Shown here piece by piece: positions 29,701 through 37,000 of a stretch of 64,000 nt of DNA. Origin of the DNA: Nocardia terpenica. GTDB taxonomy: Bacteria; Actinomycetota; Actinomycetes; Mycobacteriales; Mycobacteriaceae. The position numbers and the translations under genes were made by a program. Under the pieces are notes generated by a model that ran no database searches, was not told where the DNA came from, and saw only the letters and a program-made list of their open reading frames with translations. Positions within the stretch are counted from its first letter, which is position 1; each line of letters starts with the position of its first letter. The DNA lies in contig NZ_JABMCZ010000002.1 of NCBI RefSeq assembly GCF_013186535.1, positions 248,001 to 312,000 on the forward strand, given 5' to 3'.

Positions 29701-30058
29701 CGGAATCGGTGACCATGTGCGCCACCCGATCGGCCGGATAATTCGGGTCGACCGGGACGAATCCCGCGCCGGTCTTGGCGACCGCCCAGAGCGCGACCAC
29801 CGAGTCCACCGAGCGCGGAATACCGATGGCGACCAGGTCCTCCGGGCCGATGCCGCGCTGGATCAGCAACCGCGCCAAGCGCGTTGAGCGTTCGTCGAGC
29901 TCCGCGTAGCGCAGCGTCGCCAATGTCGCTGTGGCGTCGGCGAAGACGATCGCGGTGCCGTCCGGATTCGCCTCCACCGCCGTCATCAGCAGGCGCGGCA
30001 GCGTGGTGACGCGGGTGCGGCGAGCACGGGTCGGACGCTGGCGGGCAGGGCGCGTCAC
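17738..30058 (-). CDS. Four-module non-ribosomal peptide synthetase with terminal thioesterase
   Basis: About 4106 residues. I prefer the GTG at 30058 because it aligns with the MTRPAR start of the five-module paralogue; an in-frame GTG also lies at 30067. Domains by approximate residue: A1 20-520, T1 ~567, C2 633-1060 (HHIAADG ~760), A2 1100-1580, T2 ~1636, C3 1700-2130 (HHIAADG ~1844), A3 2190-2690, T3 ~2730, C4 2796-3220 (HHISSDG ~2913), A4 3260-3750, T4 (RGGNS ~3800), thioesterase 3856-4106 (GWSLGG ~3930). Pocket codes: A1 DALFVGAMVK, A2 DVWDFILVSK, A3 DLWHLILVSK, A4 DFWNVGMVHK. The A4 code matches the known threonine signature; the others are unassigned. A2 and A3 codes equal those of the five-module protein. 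Like it, this protein lacks an N-terminal C domain and ends in its own release domain. The 176-185 nt to the upstream synthetase shows no recognised signal. Confidence 0.95.
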   Translation of the reverse strand: MTRPARQRPTRARRTRVTTLPRLLMTAVEANPDGTAIVFADATATLATLRYAELDERSTRLARLLIQRGIGPEDLVAIGIPRSVDSVVALWAVAKTGAGFVPVDPNYPADRVAHMVTDSGVALGLTVSAVRDRLPGGVEWLVLDGGVRAGLEQCSAEPVTGEDRLRPLRAEHPAYVIYTSGSTGKPKGVVVSQAGLSSFCDEQRERYRVGSESRTLHFASPSFDASVLELLLAVGGGATMVVAAPSVYGGDELAALLRREAVTHAFITPAALASVDPVGLDALRVVVVGGEACPPELLRRWVVPIGSDGRVREFFNAYGPTETSMVTNISAPLVPGELITIGGPIRAITEYVLDDRLSPVPHGAVGELYIAGAQLARGYHERPSLTASRFVANPFGDSGSRLYRTGDLVRWTANDELDYVGRNDFQVKIRGFRIELGEIDAVLGGYGSVDFAVTVGHRLDSGATILVAYVHAAAGTVDTAGLLDFAGHSLPAHMVPTTVMVLDEIPLTPVGKVDRAALPAPVLQAKEFRAPSGRAEELVAAVFADLLHSTAAIGADDDFFELGGNSLIATQVAARLGAEIGARVPARLVFEAPTVAGLAVGIAALVGTGHRLPLAPMPRPDRIPLSPAQQRMWFLNRFDTASAANNIPFAIRLTGTLDIEALQAAVADVVERHETLRTVYPAIDGTGYQLVLPPERAIPDLAPKPVAAVELPDWLTAFALAGFDVAAEVPLRVALLETDSGAPGDSAAEHVLAIVIHHIAADGTSVAPLVRDLMGAYIARCGGAAPAWPPLPVQYADYTLWQRAVLGDEADPESVAAAQIAYWRAALAGLPDRLELPSDRPRPPVASGRGGDFAFEVDAEIHARLLELAQRTGASLFMVVHAALAVLLARLSATDDIAIGTPVAGRGERELDDLVGMFVNTLVLRTRVDAGASFLDLLAAAKDTDLGAFSHAELPFERLVEVLDPVRSQAHHPLFQVALFFQNMDKPRLELPGLVADAVEFDGAVAKFDLQLTVVPRAEGGFSALFTYAADLFDEATVAEFADRLTRTLAAVADAPELPVGAIDLLSATERRRILHGWNDTRYPVPPGLLLDGYRRAAAATPDAVAVTYEGAALTYAEFDARVNRLARLLISYGVGPESLVGLAVRRSLDLVVGMYAIVTAGGAYVPLDPDHPDERIAHILDTARPVCILTTSRDASDMAALSSDLWTVLPMDRLKSALSSAPVSDADRLAPLRPQHPAYVIFTSGSTGRPKGVAVSHAAIHNQMEWMLAEYPLGPGDVYLQKTATTFDVSLWGYFLPLRAGARLVVSTHDGHRDPRYVAETIAAQGVTVTDFVPSMLTVFAAHLTAGSCPTLRDIFVIGEALPPETVAAVRAVTDARVHNLYGPTEAAVSVTYWPAREEGRSSVPIGLPQWNTRVYVLDGRLQPVPAGVPGELYLAGAQLARGYVGRPDLTADRFVADAFTPGSRMYRTGDLVVWRDAEGELPPRLEYLGRTDFQVKFRGQRIELGEIETALLAEPAVSQAVALVASSALGDQLVAYVVPLPGERIEQTELLAAIGKVLPAYMIPAAIVALDAFPLNASGKLDRRALPEPVFAAREFRAAATPVEEIVAGVFADVLGLERVGADDDFFALGGNSLVATQVVARLGAVLDARIPVRTLFETPTVSALAAVVESQAHGRRTVELGALARPDRLPLSLAQQRMWFLNRFDQDGVGLDRGTDAGRDGVGSAAYNLPFALRLSGELDVAALSAALGDVLVRHEVLRTVYPETPDGPVQVILPAAAQHDAIFAVPEPISAAEVATVVYGLAATPFDVTTEVPLRVRLFEIADAPGARAEYVLAVVVHHIAADGSSMGPLVRDVMTAYAARLGGVASSWAPLRVQYADYALWQRAVLGDESDADSIAAQQIAYWRRELAGLPDLLELPTDRPRPAVASLAGGRVPFRVDAETHAGLTELARTHGATLFMVVHTALAVLLARLSGSDDVAVGTPVAGRGEAELDDLIGMFVNTVVFRTRLDRGEGFSDLLVRQRETDLQAFAHADIPFERLVEVLNPLRSTAHHPLFQVGLSFQNLARTALELPGLSVAGVDADLDVSQFDLHLIVADSYDEDGSAAGIGGFFTYATDLFDADTVAGFAERLSRILSAVVVKAELPVGDIDILGRAEHHDVVIRPNITGYPLDSAVVRGGGEPTLDALLCATVAATAHAVALVADEGGSELRSLTYRELDARVNHLAHHLISLGVGPEARVALAFRRSVDLVVAMYAVVRAGGAYVPLDPDQPAERTGYILETAAPVCVLTNAATGFETDAAPVVRIDEFEFGITGEVRITDAERLAPLRPEHIAYVIFTSGSTGRPKGVAVPHAAIVNQLLWKTAEFGLGTEDAVLLKTAATFDLSVWEFWSAAVSGGRLVIASPDGHRDPAYLNDLMDRTGVTTLHAVPSMLDALLTQRTDSSLAALRRVLAIGEALPAALAQRVRAALPAAALHNLYGPTETAVSITDHRVTAADTVSVPIGTPEWNNQTYVLDPRLNPVPTGVPGELYLSGSQLARGYFARPGLTAERFVPNPFGVSGSRMYRTGDLVVWNANGELEYRGRTDFQVKIRGFRIELGEIESALLALPDIAQAAVLAKSDARTGDRLVAYLVGTDVDVAQVKSALSTALPSYMVPATFVVLDALPLTVNGKLDRNALPEPEFEAAAFRAPTTPIEEIVANTFAEVLGVQRVGADDDFFEIGGNSLLATQVAARIGAALQARVSVRSLFEAPTVAALALAVEKRAGDVGRPPLVAGPRPDAVPLSFAQQRMWVLNQFDTAAAVYNIPVAIRLSGNLNEVALTRAVADLVARHEVLRTTYPLTATGPVQLVHPAREVEAELSPIPVDPDRVAAEVAAVVTAGFDVTVDIPFRARLFRLAPTEHVLVFVAHHISSDGWSMGPLTRDLMLAYVARTGDEAPAWAPLPVQYADFALWQRKALGSEDDADSVLSRQIAFWRRELAALPEQLDLPADRPRPAVATNRGATVEFEIDAELHAALNRLARDHHSTLFMVLHAALAVLLARLSGTRDIAIGTPVAGRGEAELDDLIGMFVNTLVLRTDIDPGGTVGELLRAVRRTDVAAFAQADVPFERLVELLDPVRSAARHPLFQVMLTFQNLATGELRLPDLTVTGLDTGAPPAKFDLQLTVAELTGGDGAAQGISAVFGYATDLFDEATVRGFADRFRRILLALTEPDAVVGDIELLTSAEREAALREWNAPLAEARPATAATLVDLLDEQAGRRPSAVAIRAESGTLTVGELDRRANRLARALIARGVGPESLVAVAVPRTGELPVALLAVLKTGAGYLPIDTAYPVQRLEFLLTDAAPACILTTVEARESLPGSDIPVVLLDAAAGFDDAPVTDRDRRAPLRPDHLAYVIYTSGSTGVPKGVGVEHRNVVRLLANAQPLFGFDETDVWTMFHSFAFDFSVWELWGALAYGGSVVVVDYATSRSPEQFRELLIRERVTVLNQTPSAFYQLIAADRAASTGEFALRHIVFGGEALDPRRLAAWYERGHRARLVNMYGITETTVHVSFLPLDEHSADTPASIIGRPLPGLSTYVLDARLHPAPNRVPGEMYIAGDQLSRGYLGRPALTATRFIANPFGPPGSRLYRSGDVGLWREMQLEYAGRSDQQVQLRGFRIELGEIEAALLRCVGVGQAAVVVRRDEVVGDRLVGYVVGERDAVIDPVGLRGEVGGFLTGYMVPDAIVVLGELPLTPNGKLDRRGLPVPEFVSDKAFRAPGTGTERVVAGVFAELLRIEVDGVGADDDFFSRGGNSLLATRAVARLREVGGVRVEVPWFFTDASVSGLARRIDAEADVPGGGLDSAFDVLLPLRAGTGDPVFCIHPMYGLAWAYAGLAQYLPQPLWGLQSPALTSDYVPESLRDMAIRYVAEIRRVRPRGPYRLLGWSLGGVLAHAIATELQAAGERVELLAILDGYPRLDVADFHTTLRGALAELGVGPDVLPAGDLRELSDEALAALHATIPADLVSLTPEQVRRIYRGAVRSAELVAEHRPDVFHGTVEFFRAACDPDNIARGLAASDWRPYVDGEIIDRPVATTHEQLAGPDGLIEIGPALARMLDPDQG
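23721..24187. repeat. 467-bp block identical to 11180-11646 (condensation domain C3)
   Basis: This is the second copy of the perfectly identical tract; see 11180-11646. It lies in the third module of the four-module synthetase, in the equivalent position. The flanking sequence of the two genes has diverged clearly on both sides, so identity stops abruptly. Confidence 0.9.
26972..27133. repeat. 162-bp block identical to 14443-14604 (condensation domain C2)
   Basis: This is the second copy of the C2 identity block, at the same domain position in the four-module synthetase. Confidence 0.8.
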
Positions 30059-30243
30059 GCGCACCACCCACCGAGGATCCGGCGACTGTGGGCATTCCTA
30101 CTGCGGCAGTCCCGAAATCCGCCAACCATCGAGTTGCAACCTTCTCCGTACCTGAGCTGAACCCCACAGATCTTGCCTTGCCGAAGCCAATACCGCATCC
30201 CTGCAGGTTATGCACGCCCCTGAGATCAGGGTCACGAACCTTT

Positions 30244-31080
30244 TCAGAGCAGTCGGCTATCTCGAAGCAGCGTTTCGTCGACGATCACGACCGCCTCCGC
30301 GGCCCCGAATCCGGACTCCGGCGCGGGACCGGAATCGAGCACGACGGCCCGCAGATCCTCGAGCGGTTCCGGATCCAGCCGATCCAGCCCGGCGCGATCG
30401 GTGAACAGGTGCGTCACCCATTCGTCGGCCAGCGCCTCGGTGGTGGGAGCCTCCGGCAGCACCAGCGACGCACCGGCCGCACCGGTCGCGACCACCTCGA
30501 GCAGCGCCGCGGGCGCATCCGCGGGACCCTGCCGGTAGCTGCGGGATTCGAAGGTCAGCTCGGTGCGCGAACGCACCCGATCCACCGCCGCGGCCAGCGC
30601 GTCGTAGCCGAGGGTGGTCGCCACGGTGACGTACGCCGGATCGACGCCGCGCAGCGCGCGGGTGCGGTTGGCGTAGGTGACCGGCCGCGCCGACTCCCGC
30701 GCGACCTCGGCGACCACGCCCGCGTCGTCGAGCACCAGCCAGTCGATGCCGGCGGGCTCGGCGTGCGTGCGCGTCGCCGTCACCGCCAGCCCCATCTTGA
30801 CCTCCAGACCCGCGGGGAGCGAGGCGTTCTCGGGCATCGGCACCACCGCCGCACCGGCCTTCAGCACCGCCCAGACGGCGACCGCGGCGTCGATGCCGCG
30901 CTCGAGCCGGATCGCGACACCCACCCCCGGACCGCAACCCCGGCCGATCAGCACCCGGGCCAGGCGCGAGGATCGCGCGTCGAGTTCCTGATAGGACACC
31001 GCGTCCTCGCCGAAAGCCAGTGCGGGACCGTCGGGATCGTCCTCGACGGCGGCGGCCAGCGCCTGCGGCAGCGCGGTGCC
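30244..31080 (-). other. Vestigial adenylation domain at the C-terminus of the two-module synthetase
   Basis: About 275 residues align co-linearly with the N-terminal part of A domains (ALPQALAAAVEDDPDG, VSYQELDARSSRLARVL, VWAVLKAGAAVVPM, VDPAYV, LEDLRAVVL). The phosphate loop TSGSTGxPKG is replaced by TVATTLGYDALA. The FDxxxxE substrate motif is gone, and the protein stops before the YGPTE, TGD and GKLDR motifs. It therefore cannot adenylate. The frame is clean and codon use is normal, arguing against recent decay. I infer a structural platform for the preceding C domain or a docking surface for an A-T start protein. Confidence 0.8.
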
Positions 31081-34000
31081 GATCGTCGAGGTGGTCTCGG
31101 TGGTCTGCGCGGCCTCGGTCTCGGCGCGCGGCTGCTCCTGCCCGTCGAGCAGGTCGATCGCGCCGATCAGCACCTGCGGATCGGCGGCCACGGCGGTGAG
31201 GATCCGCTCGAAGCGGCGGCCCAGCGCCCGCACGGTCGACTCGTCGAAAAGGTCTGCCGCATAGGTGAATACGGTCACCAGGTCGGCGGGCGAACCGTCC
31301 AGGTCGTGGCGCGGTTCGACGGTCACCTGCAGATCGAACTTCGCGGCCACCGACTCGGTGTCCAGCGCCGACATGGTCAGCCCCGGCAGCTCCAGCGTGG
31401 GCTGCTCGGTGTTCTGGAACGACAGCACCACCTGGAACAGGCTCTGCGCGCCGGACCGGCCCGGAGCCACCACCTCGGCCACCCGCTCGAACGGGATGTC
31501 GGAGTTGGCGAACGCGGAAAGGTCGGTCTCCCGGGCCTTTTCGACCAGCGCGTCGAAGGTGTCGGAGGTGCTGACCCCGGTCCGCAGCGCCAGCGTGTTG
31601 ACGAACATGCCGACCAGATCGTCCAGCGCGCGCTCGCCGCGGCCCGCGATGGGCGTGCCGATCGCGATGTCGGCGGTGCCCGACTGGCGCGCCAGCAGCG
31701 CGGCCAGCGCCGCGTGCACCACCATGAACAGCGACGAATTATGGTCGCGCGCAATGCGCATCAGGCCCTCGTGCACCGCGGCGGGAACCAGGAAGCCGAC
31801 CGATTCGCCGCGCATCGACGGCGCCGCCGGACGCGGATGATCCAGGGGCACCGGCGCGGTCGCCGACAGCCCGGCCAGCTGCTCGCGCCAGAACGTCAAT
31901 TGCCGTGCGGCGACGGAGCTCTCGTCCTCGTCGGTGCCGATGGCGGTGCGCTGCCAGACCGCGAAGTCGGCGTACTGCACCTCCAGCGGCGCCCAGCCCG
32001 GCTCATTGCCCTCGGTGCGCGCGACATAGGCGGTCACCAGATCCCGCGCGAGCGGCGCCATGGACGCACCATCACCGGCGATGTGATGCACCACCAGCGC
32101 CAGCAGGTAGTCCTCGCCACCATCCAACAGCAGCGCCCGCACCGGAACCTGCTGCGTCACATCGAATCCGGTGGACATCAGCGCCGTAATGCGGCCGATC
32201 GGATCGGTGGTGGTCTCCACCGGCAGCCCGCCGGGCAGCGCCTCGGAGGCCGACAGGATCTCCTGATACGGCAGGCCGCCCGGGCCGCTGGCCGGGTACC
32301 GGGTGCGCAGCACCTCGTGCCGCTCCAGCACGTCGGTCACCGCCCGCCGCAGCGCGGGAACGTCGAGCGCGCCGGTGAGCCGGATCGCCAACGGGATGTT
32401 GTAGGAGGGCGATTCGGGGTCGAGCTGGTTGATCACCCACATGCGCTGCTGCGCCAGCGACAGCGGCACCCGGCCGCCGCGCGGCGCGGGCTGCAGCCGG
32501 GGCCGCACCGCACCGGCCGCCGCGCCCGGCACGATCCGGGCCGCGAGCGCGGCGACGGTGGACGCCTCGAACAGTTCGCGCACCGCGACATTCGCGTCCA
32601 GCGCCTCGTTGATGCGCGCCACCGCGCGGGTGGCGAGCAGCGAATTGCCGCCGCGGGCGAAGAAGTCGTCGTCCAGGCCCACCTCGCCCGCGCCCAGCAG
32701 CCCGCCGAACACATCGGCCACGGCCTGCTCGATCGGGGTGCGCGGGGCGCGGAACACGGTGGTGCTCACGAACTCCGGCGCGGGCAGCGCCTTGCGGTCC
32801 AGCTTGCCGTTCGGGGTGAGCGGCAGCGCGTCCAGCACCACGACGGCGTCGGGAACCATGTAGCCGGTGAGGAATTCGCCCACCCGGGCGCGCAGCGCGA
32901 CCCCGTCCAGCTCCGAATCCGATTCGGCGACAACGTAACCCACCAGCCGGTCGCCCGCGTGCTCGTCGGCGCGCACCAGCACGACGGCCTGGCTGACCCC
33001 GGCGCACTGCAGCAGCGCCGCCTCGATCTCGCCGAGCTCGATGCGGAAGCCGCGCAACTGCACCTGCTGATCGCTGCGCCCGGCGTACTCGAGGTTGGCC
33101 TCGCCGCCGAATCCGGCCCAGCGCCCGACGTCGCCGGAGCGGTACATGCGCGAGCCGGGCGCCCCGAAGGGGTTGGCCACGAAGCGGGTCGCGGTCAGGC
33201 CCGGGCGCCCCAGGTAGCCGCGGGACAGCTGCGCGCCCGCCACGTACATCTCCCCGGCCACGCCGACCGGCGCGGGATGCACGCGGTCGTCGAGCACATA
33301 GGTCTCGAGGCCCGGCAGCGCCCGGCCGATGACGCTCGCGGGCGTCTCGACCAGCCGCTCGTCCAGCGCCAGGAACGACACGTGCACGGTCGTCTCGGTG
33401 ATGCCGTACATGTTCACCAGCTGCGGCGCGTCCGAGGCGTGCCGCTCGTACCAGCGTTGCAGCTGACGCAGATCCAGTGCCTCGCCGCCGAAGACGACGT
33501 AGCGCAGCGCGAACTTGCCCGCGTCCGTCGCCTGCGCGGCCCGGTCGGCCTCGGCCAGCTGATAGAACGCGGACGGGGTCTGGTTGAGCACCGTGACCTG
33601 GTCGCGAATCAGCAACTCGCGGAACAGTTCCGGCGATCGGGAGGTGAGGTGGTCGACGACCACCACGGCGCCGCCGTTGGCCAGCGCGCACCACAGCTCC
33701 CACACCGAGAAGTCGAAGGCGAAGGAGTGGAACATCGTCCACACGTCGGTCTCGTCGAACTCGAACAGCAGCTGGGTGTTCGCGAACAGCTCCAGCACAT
33801 TGCGATGCGAGACGCCCACGCCCTTGGGCACACCGGTGGAGCCGGAGGTGTAGATGACATAGGCCAGGTTGTGCGGCCGCAGCGGCACGGCCCGATCGGC
33901 GTCGGTCACCGTGGTGTCGGCCCAGCCGCCGGTCTCCTCCAGCAGGACGACCGGAAGGGTGTTCTCGGGCAGCTGGTCTCGCAGTTCGGTCGTGGTCAGC

Positions 34001-37000
34001 ACGCAGGCCGGGGCGGCGTCGCCGAGCATGAACTCCAGCCGCTGCGCCGGGTAGGCGGTGTCGATGGGCAGATACCCGGCACCGGCCACCAGCACCGCGA
34101 GCAGCGCCACCGGCAGCTCCTCGGTGCGCGGAACCGCCACGGCCACCAGCTTTTCCGGGCCCGCGCCGTGCGCGATCAGCGCCCGCGCCACCCGATTGGC
34201 GCGCCGCTGCAGCTCGCCGAAGGTGAGCGCGCTGTCGCCGAACCGCACCGCCACCGCGTCCGGTCGCCGACCGGCCTGCGCGGCAACGAGATCCACCAGC
34301 GTGACCGGCGGCACCGGGGCGCCGGGCGAATTCCATTCGTGCAGCACCAGTTCGCGCTCGCCGGGCGCCAGCACATCGAGGTCGCCGACCACGGCGCCGG
34401 AATCGGCGGCCACCGCGCGCAGGATGCGCCGGAAGCGGTCGGCGAAGTCCGCCACCGTCGCCTCGTCGAACAGGTCGGTGGCGTAGCTGAACGCCGCCGA
34501 AACGCCCTGCGGCACACCGTGTTCGTCGATGCGCTCCACCATCGCCAGCTGCAGGTCGAACTTGGCCAGCGGCACGGTCAGGTCGACCCCCGACACCGCG
34601 AGCCCGGGCAGCTCCAGGTGGGTCTGGGCCAGGTTCTGGAAGGTCAGCATGACCTGGAACAGCGGATGCCGGGACGCCGACCGCACCGGATCCAGCAGCT
34701 CCACCAGCCGCTCGAACGGCACATCGGCGTGCCCGAAGGCCGCCACGTCGGTGGCGCGCACCTCGCGCAGCAGTTCGTCGAAGGTGGCGGCCGGATCGAT
34801 GTCGGTGCGCAACACCAGGGTATTGACGAACATGCCGATCAGATCGTCGAGTTCGGCCTCGCCGCGACCCGCCACCGGCGTGCCGATCGCGATGTCCCGG
34901 GTGCCCGACAATCGGGCCAGCAGCACCGCCAGCGCCGCGTGCACCACCATGAACAGCGTCGAATTGTGGCCGTGCGCAAGGCGATTGAGCGCCGCGTGCA
35001 CGCCGGAGTCGATCTCGAAGGCGACGGTCGCGCCCTGCGCGGAGGCGACGGCCGGGCGCGGGTTGTCGGCGGGCAGGTCCAGTTGCTCCGGCAGTCCGGC
35101 CAGCTGCTCACGCCAGAACGAGATCTGCTGGGCCAGCACCGATTCCGGATCGTCCTCGGCGCCCAGCGTTTCGCGTTGCCACAGCGCGTAGTCGGCGTAC
35201 TGCACCGCCAGCGGCGCCCACTCGGGCTGTCCGCCGCGCATCCGGTCCAGGTAGGCGGTCATCAGGTCGCGGGTCAGCGGGCCCATCGAGAAACCGTCGC
35301 CGGTGATGTGGTGCACCACGCACACCAGCACGTGCTCGGTCTCGCCGAGCCGGATCACGCGCAGCCGCACCGGCGGGGCCGCAGTCACGTCGAAGCCGCC
35401 CACGACGGTCTCGGCCACCAGCGCCGCAATCTCGGACTCCGCGGCGTCGATCACCGGAATCTCCTGCAGCGCACGCTCGTCCGAGGCGGACAGCACCAGC
35501 TGATAGCCCTCGCCGTCCAGGTCCGGGTAGATGGTGCGCAGCACCTCGTGCCGCTCCACCAGATCCCGTACCGCGGCGCGCAACGCGTCCAGATCGAGGC
35601 GGCCGGTCAGCCGCACCGCGACCGGAATGTTGTTGACGGCGCTGGCCGGATCGAACCGATTGAGGAACCACATCCGCTGCTGCGCATACGACAGCGGGAT
35701 GCGCTCGGGGCGCGGCATCGGCCGCAGCTGCTGCCCGGACGCCGAGCCCGCGTGCCGCTCCACCCGCTCGGCGAGCATCGCCACGGTGGACGCCTCGAAC
35801 AACAACTGCACCGGAACCCGCAGTCCCAGCGCGGAACCGATGCGGGCGGCGGCCTGCGCCGCGAGCAGCGAATTGCCGCCCAGCTCGAAGAAGTCGTCGT
35901 CGGCCCCGACCCGGCCCGGGTTGTCGTCGGTACCGGGCACCAGCAGCGCCGCGAACACCTCGGCGACGATCTCCTCCACCGGGGTGGACGGCGCGCGGAA
36001 TTCCCGTGCCGCGAAGGTGGGTTCGGGCAGCCGGGCCCGGTCCAGCTTGCCGACCGGGGTCAGCGGGATCTCGTCGAGGACCACGAACGCGGCCGGAATC
36101 ATGTAGGCGGGCAGGGATTCCCCGAGGAAGGCCGCGAGATCGCCGGTGTCGGTGGTGGTTCCGGGGCGCGGCAGCACGTAGGCCACCAGCGCGGTCGCGC
36201 CCGAGGGCAGGGTGCGGCCGATGGTGGCCGCGTAGTCGATGTCCGGATGCGCGGTCAGCGCGTTGTCGATCTCGCCCAGCTCGATGCGGAAGCCGCGGAT
36301 CTTCACCTGGAAGTCGGAGCGGCCCAGGTATTCGATGCTGCCGTCGGATTCGTTGCGGCGCACCAGATCACCGGTGCGATACAGGCGCGCGCCGCCGCCG
36401 GAGCCGCCCGCCACCTCGCCGAAGGGGCTGGCCACGAACCGCTCCGAGGTCAGGCCCGGCCGACCCAGATAGCCCTGCGCCAGCGCCGGTCCCGACAGAT
36501 ACAGCTCGCCGATCACGCCCGCGGGGACCGGCCGCAGCCGCGAATCCAGAACGAACGCACCGACTCCCGCGACCGGGGTGCCGATGGTGACGGGGTCGCC
36601 CGCGGAGATCGGCGCGCTGGAGGTGGCCAGGATGGTCGCCTCGGTGGGGCCGTACCCGTTGTAGAACAACCGATCCTCGCGCGCCCAGCGGCCGACCAGC
36701 TCCGGTCCGAACTTGTCGCCCGCGACGACGACCGCCTCCAGGTCGTCCAGGCCGGTCGGGTCCACCGACTCCAGCGCGCCGGGGGTGATGAGCATGTGCG
36801 AAACCCGTTCGCGCCGCAGCAGATCGGCCAGCTCGAAGCCGCCGAACACCTGCGGGGGCGACACCACCAGCGTCGCGCCCGAGGAGAAGGTCAGCAGCAG
36901 TTCCAGCACCGAGACGTCGAAGTTCGGGGAGCACACGTGCAGGACCCGCGAGTCCTCCCCCACCCCGTAGTGCTCGCGCTCGGCCACCACCAGCGCGCCC

